A stretch of DNA of 64,000 nucleotides from an uncultured Jannaschia sp. GTDB taxonomy: Bacteria; Pseudomonadota; Alphaproteobacteria; Rhodobacterales; Rhodobacteraceae. Position 1 is the stretch's first letter. Every line of letters begins with the position of its first letter. This document shows positions 16,737-25,283 of this stretch, one piece after another. Made by a program: the position numbers and the translations under genes. The DNA lies in contig NZ_CANNEZ010000003.1 of assembly GCF_947503795.1 (NCBI RefSeq), positions 86,357 to 150,356 of the forward strand. The letters are read 5' to 3'. A model generated the notes under the pieces. It did no database searches, was not told the DNA's origin, and saw only the letters and a list, made by a program, of their open reading frames with translations.

Positions 16737-17984
16737 ATGACAATGTCCCGCCCCGAGGCCGCCCAACCGCCCGCCGCGATGCCTTCCCCGGCGGGGCCGC
16801 GGCAGGTCGTGGCGATGCCGGCCGCGGGGGCGTTGCGGCCCGTACCGCCGCCGCAGCCGCCCCGGCCCGTCGCCCCGCCCGCGACGCTGGCGCGCAGGCA
16901 GGGTCGCCATGTCGCCGTCTTCTTCAGCTTTCTCGCGCTCGTCGTCGCGCCGACAGCGCTGGCCGCGGGGTACCTGCATGCCCGCGCCGCCGATCAATAC
17001 GCCTCGACCGTCGCCTTCTCGGTCCGGGCCGAGGATGCGCCGTCGGCGGTCCAGCTTCTCGGCGGCATCACCGAGATCGGCGGCTCGGGCAGTGCGGATG
17101 CCGACATCCTCTACGAATACATCGCGTCGCAGCGGATCGTCGCCGAGATCGACGCCGCGCTCGACCTCCGCGCGATCTGGTCGCGCCCCGCGAACGACCC
17201 GATCTTCGCCTACCGCGCGCCCGGTACGATCGAGGATCTCGTGGACCATTGGGGCCGCATGGTGCGCACCTCTTACGATGCGGGCACCGGCCTGATCGAA
17301 GTGCGAACGCTTGCTTTCACGCCGGCCGACGCGACCGCCATCGCGACGGCGATCCATGCACGGGGCACCGATCTCGTCAACGCGCTGTCGGACGCGGCGC
17401 AGGCCGATGCGATCCGGCTGGCGCGGGTCGAGCTCGACGGGGCGGTCGAAGCGCTCAAGGACGCCCGCGCGGCCGTCACCGCCTTCCGTAACCGCAACCG
17501 ACTGGTGGATCCGGGTGCCGAGGCCGGAACCCAGACGGCCCTCATCGGCGAGCTGGAGGGGCGTCTCGCCGCCGCGTTGATCGAGCAGGACCTCCTGAGC
17601 CAGCGCACCCGCGCGGGCGACCCGAGGTTGGCCCAGGCCGAGCTGACGGTCGAGGTCATCCGGTCCCGTATCGCCGCCGAGCGCGGCAAGATGGGCACCG
17701 GCGACGGCGCGGCACTGGCCGACGTGGTCGGGGAATACGAGCGGTTGCAGGTCGATCGCCGCTTCGCCGAGAACAGCTATACCGCCGCGCTTGCCGCCCA
17801 CGCGGCCGCCCGCGCCGAGGCACGGGCCCAGAACCGCTACCTCGCCGCCCATGTCGAACCGACGGTCCCCGAGGCGGCGCGTTTTCCCAAACGGGGGATG
17901 ATTGCCGCGATGGTCGGGCTCTTCGCCTTTCTCGGCTGGGCCACCATCGTTCTGGTCGCCTACGCGCTCCGCGACCGGCGATGA
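16737..17984 (+). CDS. kpsE: Capsule export inner-membrane co-polymerase (KpsE-like)
   Basis: A protein of 415 residues from ATG 16737. ATG 16743 and GTG 16719 are alternative starts. A proline/alanine-rich cytoplasmic N-terminus leads to a membrane segment at about residues 59-80 (VAVFFSFLALVVAPTALAAG). A long periplasmic helical part follows (RVELDGAVEALKDARAAVTAF), then a second membrane segment near the end (MIAAMVGLFAFLGWATIVLV). This is the layout of PCP-3 proteins such as KpsE, which link the ABC exporter to the outer-membrane channel. The stop overlaps the kpsT start (ATGA). Confidence 0.85.
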   Translation: MTMSRPEAAQPPAAMPSPAGPRQVVAMPAAGALRPVPPPQPPRPVAPPATLARRQGRHVAVFFSFLALVVAPTALAAGYLHARAADQYASTVAFSVRAEDAPSAVQLLGGITEIGGSGSADADILYEYIASQRIVAEIDAALDLRAIWSRPANDPIFAYRAPGTIEDLVDHWGRMVRTSYDAGTGLIEVRTLAFTPADATAIATAIHARGTDLVNALSDAAQADAIRLARVELDGAVEALKDARAAVTAFRNRNRLVDPGAEAGTQTALIGELEGRLAAALIEQDLLSQRTRAGDPRLAQAELTVEVIRSRIAAERGKMGTGDGAALADVVGEYERLQVDRRFAENSYTAALAAHAAARAEARAQNRYLAAHVEPTVPEAARFPKRGMIAAMVGLFAFLGWATIVLVAYALRDRR

Positions 17985-18640
17985 TCCGGCTCGAAGCGTT
18001 GCAGAAGCGGTTCCGCACCGGGCCGACCGAAAAGATCGTCGCCCGCGATATGACAGCGACGTTTCCCACCGGGCGCTCCGTCGCCCTTCTGGGGCGCAAC
18101 GGTGCGGGGAAATCGACGCTTCTCCAGATGATCGCGGGCACGGTCCTGCCCGATGCGGGCCGCATCCGCTCGACCGGCACGATCAGCTGGCCCGTGGGAT
18201 TCGCGGGCGCGTTCCACCCCGACCTGACGGGCGCGCAGAACGCCCGTTTCATCGCCCGGATCTACGGTGTGGACAGTTCGGCCATGGTCGCCTTCGTGGC
18301 CGAATTCGCCGAGCTCGGGGCCCATCTCCACCAACCGGTGCGGACCTACTCGGCGGGGATGCGCTCGCGCCTCGCCTTCGGGGTATCGATGGCGGTGCCC
18401 TTCGACACTTATCTCGTGGACGAGGTCACGTCGGTGGGCGATGCGGCGTTCCGCCGCCGCTCGTCCGAGGTCCTGTCGGCCCGGATGGAGAATGCGTCGG
18501 CCATCGTCGTCAGCCACGCGATGCCGTTGATCCGGCAGATCTGCGACGCGGGCGCCGTACTCGAGGACGGTCGGCTGACCTGGTTTGACGATCTCGAGGA
18601 CGCGATCGCGGCCCACGAGGCGAACCTCGCCCCCGCCTAG
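17981..18640 (+). CDS. kpsT: Capsule polysaccharide ABC transporter ATPase (KpsT)
   Basis: A 219-residue ATP-binding protein. The Walker A motif is LLGRNGAGKSTL at residues 37-48, the signature is YSAGMRSRLAFG, the Walker B is TYLVDEVTSVGD and the switch histidine is in IVVSHAM. The absence of a C-terminal carbohydrate-binding domain and the short length fit KpsT of ABC-2 capsule exporters rather than Wzt. It couples ATP hydrolysis to polymer export through KpsM. ATG 17981 overlaps the kpsE stop. It is convergent with the sulfotransferase gene and overlaps it by 4 bases. Confidence 0.93.
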   Translation: MIRLEALQKRFRTGPTEKIVARDMTATFPTGRSVALLGRNGAGKSTLLQMIAGTVLPDAGRIRSTGTISWPVGFAGAFHPDLTGAQNARFIARIYGVDSSAMVAFVAEFAELGAHLHQPVRTYSAGMRSRLAFGVSMAVPFDTYLVDEVTSVGDAAFRRRSSEVLSARMENASAIVVSHAMPLIRQICDAGAVLEDGRLTWFDDLEDAIAAHEANLAPA

Positions 18641-19587
18641 CGGGCCGGGTCGTCCAGCACCTCGCCCAGAAGGGCCATCAGGTCGCGCATCCGGATATTG
18701 GGGCGCGGCGTGTCGTCCCGAACCGAAACGGTGTCGGGCGTATAGGGGTTGTCCTGCCCCAGCCGCGCGAAGAGGGCGGCATTCTCGGCCTCGAACAGGG
18801 CAACGATCCGGCGGCGATCCTCGAGGCTCATGTAATAGGGCGGGTATCCCGCGAAGGTGTGATGCGCGACCACCAGCAGGTTGCGCTGCGCCTCGGTCGA
18901 GAACTTCAGGGCCTTGGCCAGCCGCATCGCCTCGACCCCCGCGCCGGGCAGGCTTGCATTGGCAGAGCCCGCGGGCAGATCCAGATCCCCAGGCAGGCCG
19001 AGACAGCCCAGCATCTGCGGGACCGCGGGCCCGTCCTCGTAGCGCAGGACCGTGACCCGGTCGGTCCCGAACACGTCGAGCCAGCCGCCGAGACAGCGCC
19101 CCGCGGAAATGTCGCCATCCAGCGTTTCGGGCTTGTCGAGAAAGGCCGACACCATGCGGCCGAACCCGTTGCCCGGTTGCTTGGCCTTCTGGTTGTAGAT
19201 CGACAGGAACATCGTGTCGGGCCGCCGCACCGTGGCGATGACATGCACATCATGCGCGGCAAGGCCGTCGCGCAACCGGGCGATCCGGTCGGGCGTGAGG
19301 GCGAAGAATTCCTCGGAGGAGACCACCGCCACCGCGACCCCGTCCAGCGTCGACTCGAGCGCGGCCAGCTCGGTGTCGAAATCGGGGACATCGCCCCGCA
19401 CGCTGTCGGCCATCTTCTTGAGCGCGAAGGCGAGGCGATGCTGCGCGTGATGATACCAGCAGGCCCGCGGGTAGGTGACGCCGTGGCGGGCCAGCGTGGC
19501 GCGGCCCGCGTCGAATGCCCCCTGAAGGGCGGTCGTGCCGGTCTTGTGCGCGCCGATATGGAGGTAGAGCTTTGCCATCCCCACCAT
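18637..19587 (-). CDS. Sulfotransferase-family protein
   Basis: A 316-residue protein, or 313 from ATG 19578. The N-terminal KLYLHIGAHKTGTTALQ contains the 5'-phosphosulfate-binding loop of PAPS-dependent sulfotransferases, and IATVRRPDTMFLSIYNQ is the 3'-phosphate site with its Arg and Ser. It would transfer sulfate from PAPS to a hydroxyl, probably on a sugar of the exported polysaccharide given the kps genes beside it. That substrate is inference; bacterial proteins of this group are poorly characterised. ATG 19587 has a weakly better ribosome site. Confidence 0.8.
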   Translation of the reverse strand: MVGMAKLYLHIGAHKTGTTALQGAFDAGRATLARHGVTYPRACWYHHAQHRLAFALKKMADSVRGDVPDFDTELAALESTLDGVAVAVVSSEEFFALTPDRIARLRDGLAAHDVHVIATVRRPDTMFLSIYNQKAKQPGNGFGRMVSAFLDKPETLDGDISAGRCLGGWLDVFGTDRVTVLRYEDGPAVPQMLGCLGLPGDLDLPAGSANASLPGAGVEAMRLAKALKFSTEAQRNLLVVAHHTFAGYPPYYMSLEDRRRIVALFEAENAALFARLGQDNPYTPDTVSVRDDTPRPNIRMRDLMALLGEVLDDPAR

Positions 19588-19613
19588 GTCGCACCCGATG
19601 GGTTAACGAACGG

Positions 19614-22421
19614 TTAGAACGCCGCGACGTCGTAGCTCAGGCCGGCGGTCGATGTGATCCCCTCCAGCGTCAGGCTGTCGAAATCGTGGAACGAGAGGAC
19701 GAGGTCGCTCCCGACGACCTCGGCCTTGGCGTCGAACGCCGCCTGGTCCGGGCGCTGTCCGTTCCAGAGCGCGGCATCGAACAGCAGCCGATCGACCGCC
19801 GGATCGAAATCGACGATCCGGTCGTGGCCCGCGTCGTAGCGAAACGTGTCGGCCCCGCCGCCGCCCAGCAGAAGGTCGCCGCCCGCATCGCCCGACAGCG
19901 TATCGTCGCCGAACCCGCCATAGAGCTCGTCGGCCCAAGTGCCGCCATGCAGAAGATCGTTGCCGCCACCGCCATAGAGCTGGTCGCGTCCGTCATCGCC
20001 CCAGATGCTGTCGTTGCCCATGCCGCCCGACAGGCCGTCATCGCCATGCCCGCCACGCATCACGTCGTTGCCGTCATCGCCGAACATCATGTCATTCCAG
20101 CCGCCGCCATCGAGATCGTCGTCGCCGTCCCCGCCTTTCAGCCAGTCGCGCTGTTCTCCGCCTTCGATGGTGTCGTTGCCCGTGCCGCCCAAAAGCCGGT
20201 CGAATCCGTCCCCGCCGAGAAGGAGGTCGTCGCCGTCACCCCCCTCCAACTTGTCGTCGCCCGTGGCGCCGTCCAGCGTGTCGCGACCCGCGCCGCCATA
20301 GAGCATGTCCGACCAGGTGTCCCCGAAGAGAAGGTCATCGCCGTCGTCGCCATGCATGACGTCCTGGCCTTCGCCGCCCATAAGCGTGTCGTTCCCCACC
20401 CCTCCGAAAAGCTGGTCGGTGCCGTCGCCGCCGATGAGGTAATCGTCGCCCGCATCGCCGTGCAGGATGTCGGACCAGCTTCCCCCGGCGATCCGGTCCT
20501 GGCCCGCCCCGCCCCAGATCTGGTCCGCGCCCACGCCGCCGTCGATCGTGTCGTCGCCGTCGCCGCCATAGATCCGGTCGTAGCCCTCGCCCCCGGTGAT
20601 GACATCGTGGCCGAGGCCGCCCTCCATCGTGTCGTTGCCCTGGCCGCCGTCCAGCGTGTCATCGCCCGCGTCGCCCGCCAGGCTGTCGGACCAATCGCCG
20701 CCGAAGATACGGTCCGCGCCGTCGCCCCCCGAGATCGTGTCGGTGTTCACGCCGCCATCCAGAAGGTCGTCGCCCGCGCCCCCGAACATCAGATCATCGC
20801 CGTCGTCGCCGCGCAGCGTGTCGTTCCCGGCATCGCCATAGAGGACATCCGCCCAGCTCCCGCCCGACAGGCTGTCATCGCCGTTGCCGCCCCATAGCTC
20901 ATCCTGGCCGGCACCGCCCGCCAGCGCATCGCTGCCGTCCGCTCCGACGAGCGTATCGAATCCTTCACCGCCCGAGATCGCATCGCTCTCGGCGGTGCCG
21001 AGAATGCTGTCATTGCCCGTCGTGCCCGACAGATCGCGCACCGCCGTCACGTAATGCGACAGCGGCAAGTCGATGGCCGCGCGCAGATCCTCGACTTCGA
21101 GGCCGGTGCCGTCATGCGAGCGGATGACCAGCACCTCGTCGCCATAGGTGATCGTCGCCCCGACCGAGTTGCGCTGCAGATCGAGCTGGTCGGTGCCCCG
21201 GAGGTTCGTCCAGGCCGAAAGATCGAGGCGATCCGTCGCGATGTTGAAGCCGGTCACGGTGTCCGGCTGATCGTCGGCGACCAGCACGAAAACGTCGGGA
21301 CCCGCGCCGCCCGCGAGGGTGCCCGCACCGTCGCCGTCCTGCAGGACCCGGGGCAGCGTGGCGAGATCGACGGAGAAGCGGGTGATCCCCGCCTCGGTGG
21401 TGCTGCTGACGAAGATCTCGATTGCGCCGTTCTGGACCGAGGCGGCGATGGTGCCGACATTCTGCAGCGTCGTGTCGAGCTGGTCGGCCACCTGCGCCAG
21501 ATGCAGGAGCCGGCCGTCCGGCAGCAGTTCGAGCAGCGACACGCCGTCATCGGTTCCGCCCGCGATCAAGAAGGCCCGGCCGTCGGCCTCGACCGTCTCG
21601 ATCGCGGCGACGCCTTCGAAGCGCGTCTCGCGCCCGTCGAGCACGTGATCGGTCACGGCGAGCCGACCGTCCGCGCCGACCTCCATCACCGAGAGGGAGT
21701 TGCTGCCCGCCGCGCCGATCACGACAAAGGCGGCGCCGCCGACCGTCGCCGTCGCGACCGCCGAAAGGGCGTTGACCGGCAGCTCGCCCGCGCCGATCCC
21801 GGCCACGTCACCCGCCGCCAGACCGCCCGCGGCATCGACGGTGAAGCTGCTGACGGTGTTGCCGTCGCGCGAGATGGCGAGGATCACGGTCGTGCCGCCG
21901 ACCCCCACATGCGCCATGGCCGGGATGTCGATGCCCTCGGTCTGGAAGGTCGCCGTCCGGGTCATCGCGCCAGCCGCATCCATCTGCCAGCCCTGAAGCG
22001 TGCCCGACGCGTCCGCGGTCAGGAGGGTCGCGCCGCCGGTCGTGGACACGAAGGCCATCGCGGTGAAAGCGTCCCCGCCGGTTCCAGTGGCGCCGTCGGT
22101 CTGCGACAGGCGGCCGATCTGGTCGAGGACATGGCCATCAAGGCCAGGCATCGCGCGCGAAAAGGCGACCATCACATCATGGCCGTCGATGGTGATCGCC
22201 TCGAGCTGGACGGTATGGGACAGCCCGTAGCCCGAATCGAGCCGGGCCGAACGGACGGCCATCCCGCCATCGAGGTCCCAGGTCGATCGCCCGCCCCCCA
22301 TGGTGGTGACGACATAGAGCCGGCCCACGCCGCCGACGGAATGGACGTCCATGTCGGTGATGTTGCGGATCAGCGAGATGTCGCCGCGGGTGTAGGTCTC
22401 GATATGGTCGATGCTGGTCAT
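19614..22421 (-). CDS. Large RTX calcium-binding protein with super-repeats
   Basis: A 935-residue protein without a Sec signal, as expected for type I secretion. Residues about 1-440 are beta-rich repeats (for example VGGTTVILAISRDGNTVSSF), suggesting a propeller-like fold. From about residue 480 to 860 there are continuous GGxGxDxLx nonapeptides that would form a calcium beta-roll. A Trp in GxWxD nonapeptides recurs at residues 523, 577, 649, 703, 775 and 829, giving spacings of 54, 72, 54, 72 and 54. This makes a 126-residue super-repeat. The last 75 residues (DSLTLEGIT end) are a typical C-terminal secretion region. No type I exporter genes are in the window. ATG 22421 was chosen because the residues before it are unlike the protein. 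Confidence 0.9.
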   Translation of the reverse strand: MTSIDHIETYTRGDISLIRNITDMDVHSVGGVGRLYVVTTMGGGRSTWDLDGGMAVRSARLDSGYGLSHTVQLEAITIDGHDVMVAFSRAMPGLDGHVLDQIGRLSQTDGATGTGGDAFTAMAFVSTTGGATLLTADASGTLQGWQMDAAGAMTRTATFQTEGIDIPAMAHVGVGGTTVILAISRDGNTVSSFTVDAAGGLAAGDVAGIGAGELPVNALSAVATATVGGAAFVVIGAAGSNSLSVMEVGADGRLAVTDHVLDGRETRFEGVAAIETVEADGRAFLIAGGTDDGVSLLELLPDGRLLHLAQVADQLDTTLQNVGTIAASVQNGAIEIFVSSTTEAGITRFSVDLATLPRVLQDGDGAGTLAGGAGPDVFVLVADDQPDTVTGFNIATDRLDLSAWTNLRGTDQLDLQRNSVGATITYGDEVLVIRSHDGTGLEVEDLRAAIDLPLSHYVTAVRDLSGTTGNDSILGTAESDAISGGEGFDTLVGADGSDALAGGAGQDELWGGNGDDSLSGGSWADVLYGDAGNDTLRGDDGDDLMFGGAGDDLLDGGVNTDTISGGDGADRIFGGDWSDSLAGDAGDDTLDGGQGNDTMEGGLGHDVITGGEGYDRIYGGDGDDTIDGGVGADQIWGGAGQDRIAGGSWSDILHGDAGDDYLIGGDGTDQLFGGVGNDTLMGGEGQDVMHGDDGDDLLFGDTWSDMLYGGAGRDTLDGATGDDKLEGGDGDDLLLGGDGFDRLLGGTGNDTIEGGEQRDWLKGGDGDDDLDGGGWNDMMFGDDGNDVMRGGHGDDGLSGGMGNDSIWGDDGRDQLYGGGGNDLLHGGTWADELYGGFGDDTLSGDAGGDLLLGGGGADTFRYDAGHDRIVDFDPAVDRLLFDAALWNGQRPDQAAFDAKAEVVGSDLVLSFHDFDSLTLEGITSTAGLSYDVAAF
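19860..20990 (-). repeat. Tandem nonapeptide-coding repeat, 27-base unit with 378-base super-unit
   Basis: This is the DNA behind the RTX beta-roll: a 27-base coding unit repeated about forty times, with a larger 378-base order. Tryptophan codons read on the minus strand fall at 20853-20855, 20691-20693, 20475-20477, 20313-20315, 20097-20099 and 19935-19937. It is not a CRISPR array, because the unit is in frame and degenerate at third positions. Confidence 0.8.
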
Positions 22422-22502
22422 GATGCGTGTGCCCCGTGCTGGTCGATGCAGCCGGGATCGCGCGGCGGGGTGGTGAGGATTTGTTAGGGCGGAGGCGGCA
22501 TC

Positions 22503-23552
22503 ATGCCCCTGACCGCTGATTTTACACCAATTCGTCACGAGGAACGCAGCATCGCCCGACCGCCCCCCGACGTCCTGATCGTCATGGCCACGCGCGATGG
22601 CGCAGCCCACCTGCCCGCCCAATTGGCCAGCCTCGAGGCCCAGTCCCACAAGGGCTGGCGGCTTTGGGTGGGGGATGACGGGTCACGCGACGGCACGCGC
22701 GCGATCCTCGAAGACTTCGCGGGCCGGATGGGTGGCCCGGACCGCGTCAATATCGTCGAGGGTCCGCACTGTGGCGCATCCGGCAACTTCCTGACGCAAC
22801 TCGGCCATCCTTCGCTTCCGCTCGGGCCGCGTACGCATGTGGCGCTCTGCGACCAGGACGACGTCTGGTATCCCTCGAAACTGACCCGCGCGATCGACGG
22901 GTTGCAGGGCACGCGCGGTCCCGCGCTCTACGGGGCAGGATGGCGCGTCGTCGATGCCGACGGCCGCGCGACGGGTGGCGCTATTCGGCGCGCCGCCGCG
23001 ACCGACCTGCCGTCGCTCATGGCGCAGAACGCGGTCTCGGGGCATACGGCAATGCTGAACCCGGCGCTGGTGACGGCCCTCCGCGCGGGACCGTGCCCCC
23101 GGCGCGAGGTACCGTTTCACGACTGGTGGCTGGCGCAGTTCACGCGGGCCATCGGCGGGGAGATCCGGCTCGACCGCTGGGCCGTCCTCGACTACCGCCA
23201 GCATGACGCCAACGTCCTCGGCGCGCCGGGTGGGCTTGCGGCGGGCGCGGCCCGTCTGCGCCGCCTCGTCGACGGGACGTTCGGGGGCTGGCTCGCCGCC
23301 AACTGCGCCGCCCTTCTCGATCGCGACGCGCAGCTCACACCCGAGGCACGCCACATGTTCGAGCGTCTGCGCGCGGACCCGACGGCCGCGACCCTGCGCC
23401 GCCTCGGCATCCGCCGCAGCTCGGGGATCGAGACGGCCGCGCTGCGATTGGCGGCGCGGGCCGGACGGCTCGGGCGATACACGAGCGCGCCCGCGAAGAA
23501 CGGAATCCACGCACCGAGCACCGCATCGCGGCATTCCTCGGCGAGACCGTGA
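22503..23552 (+). CDS. Glycosyltransferase family 2 protein
   Basis: A 349-residue GT-A transferase. DVLIVMATRDGAAHLPAQLA opens the fold, VGDDGSRDGT binds the nucleotide, and ALCDQDDVWYPSKL is the DxD-like acidic motif typical of rhamnosyltransferase-type GT2 enzymes. VLDYRQHDANVLGA lies in the acceptor part. It starts 81 bases from the divergent RTX gene and ends at the edge of a stretch without a convincing gene. The last 25 residues use codons with poorer third-position GC than the rest, so the original C-terminus may have been replaced. It is likely a surface glycan enzyme. Confidence 0.85.
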   Translation: MPLTADFTPIRHEERSIARPPPDVLIVMATRDGAAHLPAQLASLEAQSHKGWRLWVGDDGSRDGTRAILEDFAGRMGGPDRVNIVEGPHCGASGNFLTQLGHPSLPLGPRTHVALCDQDDVWYPSKLTRAIDGLQGTRGPALYGAGWRVVDADGRATGGAIRRAAATDLPSLMAQNAVSGHTAMLNPALVTALRAGPCPRREVPFHDWWLAQFTRAIGGEIRLDRWAVLDYRQHDANVLGAPGGLAAGAARLRRLVDGTFGGWLAANCAALLDRDAQLTPEARHMFERLRADPTAATLRRLGIRRSSGIETAALRLAARAGRLGRYTSAPAKNGIHAPSTASRHSSARP

Positions 23553-23972
23553 CCCCGACGAGGGACTGGACCCGCGCCGGGTCGCGAAAGGCCTCGAGTT
23601 CGGTCCGGGCGTTGGGCACACCCCTCCCCCAGCCGGTGCAGCACGTACGGACCCGATATGCGTCGGGGTCGTAACCGACCAGCACAGCAGGACATGGCGG
23701 CGGCTCAATCAGAGCCTCGAACAGCCTCAGAAGGTCGCCAGCCGTGGCATTCTTGAACCAAGGCGAGTGGGCGGTATCGGTCGGCAATCTTGCCGCGCGC
23801 CCACAGTCCCGGAGACCGGCGCGATCGCGGCTTGCGTCCGCGCAAGGAGCGGCGAAGCGGACCCGCTGATCCGGCAGACGACATGAGCGTCGCACGCCGG
23901 GATCACACGCGCGCCGCCCCATCGAAGAACCGAAGCGCGGCGGAGGATGGCGGCAAGATTGGGCATGGTCAT
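23480..23972 (-). pseudogene. Possible decayed gene between glycosyltransferase and tRNA-Pro
   Basis: The roughly 480 bases between the glycosyltransferase stop at 23552 and tRNA-Pro hold no intact gene. On the minus strand, protein-like segments appear in three successive frames. The first starts at ATG 23972 ([18 protein letters not shown]). The second covers about 23780-23560 (ATAGDLLRLFEALIE, then AVLVGYDPDAYRV). The third covers about 23560-23480 (EECRDAVLGAWIPFFAG). Read together they suggest one gene broken by two frameshifts and truncated against the glycosyltransferase 3' end. I cannot name the product. Chance open frames remain possible. Confidence 0.3.
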
Positions 23973-24033
23973 CGGGCCGTTCCTGCTTGGCAGGATGGCA
24001 TGGGGACGCAGCGATCACGAAGGGGTTTCCCGT

Positions 24034-24110
24034 TGGTCGGGCAGAGAGGATTCGAACCTCCGACCCCCTGCTCCCGAAGCAGGTGCGCTACCAGGCTGCG
24101 CCACTGCCCG
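24034..24110 (-). tRNA. tRNA-Pro (anticodon CGG)
   Basis: A 77-base cloverleaf on the minus strand, including an encoded CCA at 24034-24036. The acceptor arm begins CGGGCAG. The D arm has GCGCAGCCTGGTAGCGC, the anticodon stem is CCTGC/GCAGG around loop TTCGGGA with anticodon CGG at 24074-24076, and the T arm reads GGTTCGAATCC. It reads proline CCG codons, which are frequent here. Confidence 0.95.
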
Positions 24111-24149
24111 ACCGTTGGGCGACGGACGCGATGCGTCCGACAGGGGCGG

Positions 24150-24178
24150 CAGATACGGCGCAGCCCGCGCCGTGGCAA
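24150..24178 (-). promoter_or_regulatory. Putative promoter of tRNA-Pro
   Basis: On the minus strand, TTGCCA (24173-24178) and TATCTG (24150-24155) are separated by 17 bases, about 40 bases upstream of the tRNA. The same -10 and spacing occur before rimP. A 7-base inverted repeat (CGGACGC/GCGTCCG, 24123-24139) lies in the leader. Confidence 0.4.
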
Positions 24179-24181
24179 GGG

Positions 24182-25180
24182 CTAATCCCGCGTCGCGTCG
24201 GCGGGCGGCGGCACCGCATGGGCGTCGCGCTCGGCATGGGTGAGCATTGGGCCGATGCGCAGGTTCGTCCCCGTCTCGGCCCGCGACCGCGTCCGCAGCA
24301 CCGGCGTCGTGGCGGAGTTTCCGCGCCCCTCGCGGAACACGATGAAGAGACCCGATGCAATGATCACCGATGCCCCGATCGCGGTGCCCCCGTCGATCGT
24401 TTCCCCGAAGAAGAGCCAGCCATAGAGCGCGGCCCAGATGATCTGCGAGTACTGCATCGGGGCCACGAGAACGGCATCGGCGCGGCGATAGGCCTGGATC
24501 ATCATGAGGCTGGCGATGAAGGCACCCGCCGCCACGAGGACCCAGAGGCCGAGATCCTCGACCGGCATCGGTCGGTAGACCAGCGGCATCAGAGCGCCCA
24601 TGACCACGAAATTGGCCACCATCGGATAGAGCATGAGGACCGCCGCCCGCTCCTCCCGGCCGATCTTGCGGACGATGACCGAGGCCAGCGAGCTGAAGAA
24701 CGCGCCGGTCAATGCCGCCGCGTGACCGATCCCCAGCTCGACCGAGCCCGGACGGAGCACGATCATGACCCCGATCAGGCCGACGATGACGGCCGCCCAG
24801 CGCATCAGACGCACCTTCTCACCGAGGACCGGGATCGAGAGGATCGTGATGATCAGCGGCGATGCGAAGATTATGGCGTAGGTCTGGGCCAGCGGCAGCA
24901 CGGTGAACGCGTAGAAGATCGTCATGCCGGTGATGACCGCCGATACCGTCCGGAGCGCGGTCCACCACGGGTGGCGCGGCTTCAGGTTCCCCTCGAAGTC
25001 GTCGCGGAGCAGCATCACCACCGCCAGCGGAAAGCTGAAGAGAACGCTGAAGAAGACGATCTGGAAGACCGCGTAGCCGTTTCCGCCCAGGAGCTTGATC
25101 GCCACGTCATGCGCCGAGAAGAGCGCGAAGGCGCCCAGCGCCATCAGGATGCCGGGAAGCGGAGAGGCCTTGTCGCCCAT
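24182..25180 (-). CDS. DMT-superfamily (EamA) transporter
   Basis: A 332-residue membrane protein with ten predicted helices in two EamA repeats. It begins [20 protein letters not shown] and has [19 protein letters not shown] at the end of the first repeat and [19 protein letters not shown] in the second, both typical EamA helix ends. Substrate is unknown; relatives export amino acids, riboflavin or other metabolites. The C-terminal 45 residues are hydrophilic. It lies 72 bases from tRNA-Pro on the same strand and is separated from leuB by a GC hairpin. Confidence 0.87.
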   Translation of the reverse strand: MGDKASPLPGILMALGAFALFSAHDVAIKLLGGNGYAVFQIVFFSVLFSFPLAVVMLLRDDFEGNLKPRHPWWTALRTVSAVITGMTIFYAFTVLPLAQTYAIIFASPLIITILSIPVLGEKVRLMRWAAVIVGLIGVMIVLRPGSVELGIGHAAALTGAFFSSLASVIVRKIGREERAAVLMLYPMVANFVVMGALMPLVYRPMPVEDLGLWVLVAAGAFIASLMMIQAYRRADAVLVAPMQYSQIIWAALYGWLFFGETIDGGTAIGASVIIASGLFIVFREGRGNSATTPVLRTRSRAETGTNLRIGPMLTHAERDAHAVPPPADATRD

Positions 25181-25242
25181 GATGCGGTCCTTCGGTTGGG
25201 TCCGCGCCCCCCTCCCAAGGGTCGCGCTCGGTACTGTCGGAT

Positions 25243-25276
25243 GGGCGCGCCCGACCCCCCGGTCGGGCGCGCGCCC
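25243..25276 (-). terminator. GC-rich hairpin downstream of leuB, no U-tract
   Basis: Arms GGGCGCGCCCGACC (25243-25256) and GGTCGGGCGCGCGCCC (25261-25276) pair around a CCCC loop with a two-base bulge. It is placed just after the leuB stop, as a terminator would be, but no T run follows on either strand. It may act with Rho or as an mRNA-end stabiliser. Confidence 0.45.
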
Positions 25277-25283
25277 TTGTCGG

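Noticed and set aside
19515..20897. Plus-strand open frame with repeated Val-Ile-Ala-Val patterns opposite the RTX gene.
   Set aside because: The pattern is the reverse reading of the RTX repeat codons, not an independent protein.
19860..20990. Regular repeats at 27-base spacing that could suggest a CRISPR array.
   Set aside because: The repeats are in frame, degenerate and encode GGxGxDxLx nonapeptides. There are no unique spacers or cas genes.
24034..24110. A tRNA-Pro attachment site with a recognisable integrated element.
   Set aside because: No integrase gene and no repeated copy of the tRNA 3' end were seen in the window. Only a decayed gene is nearby.
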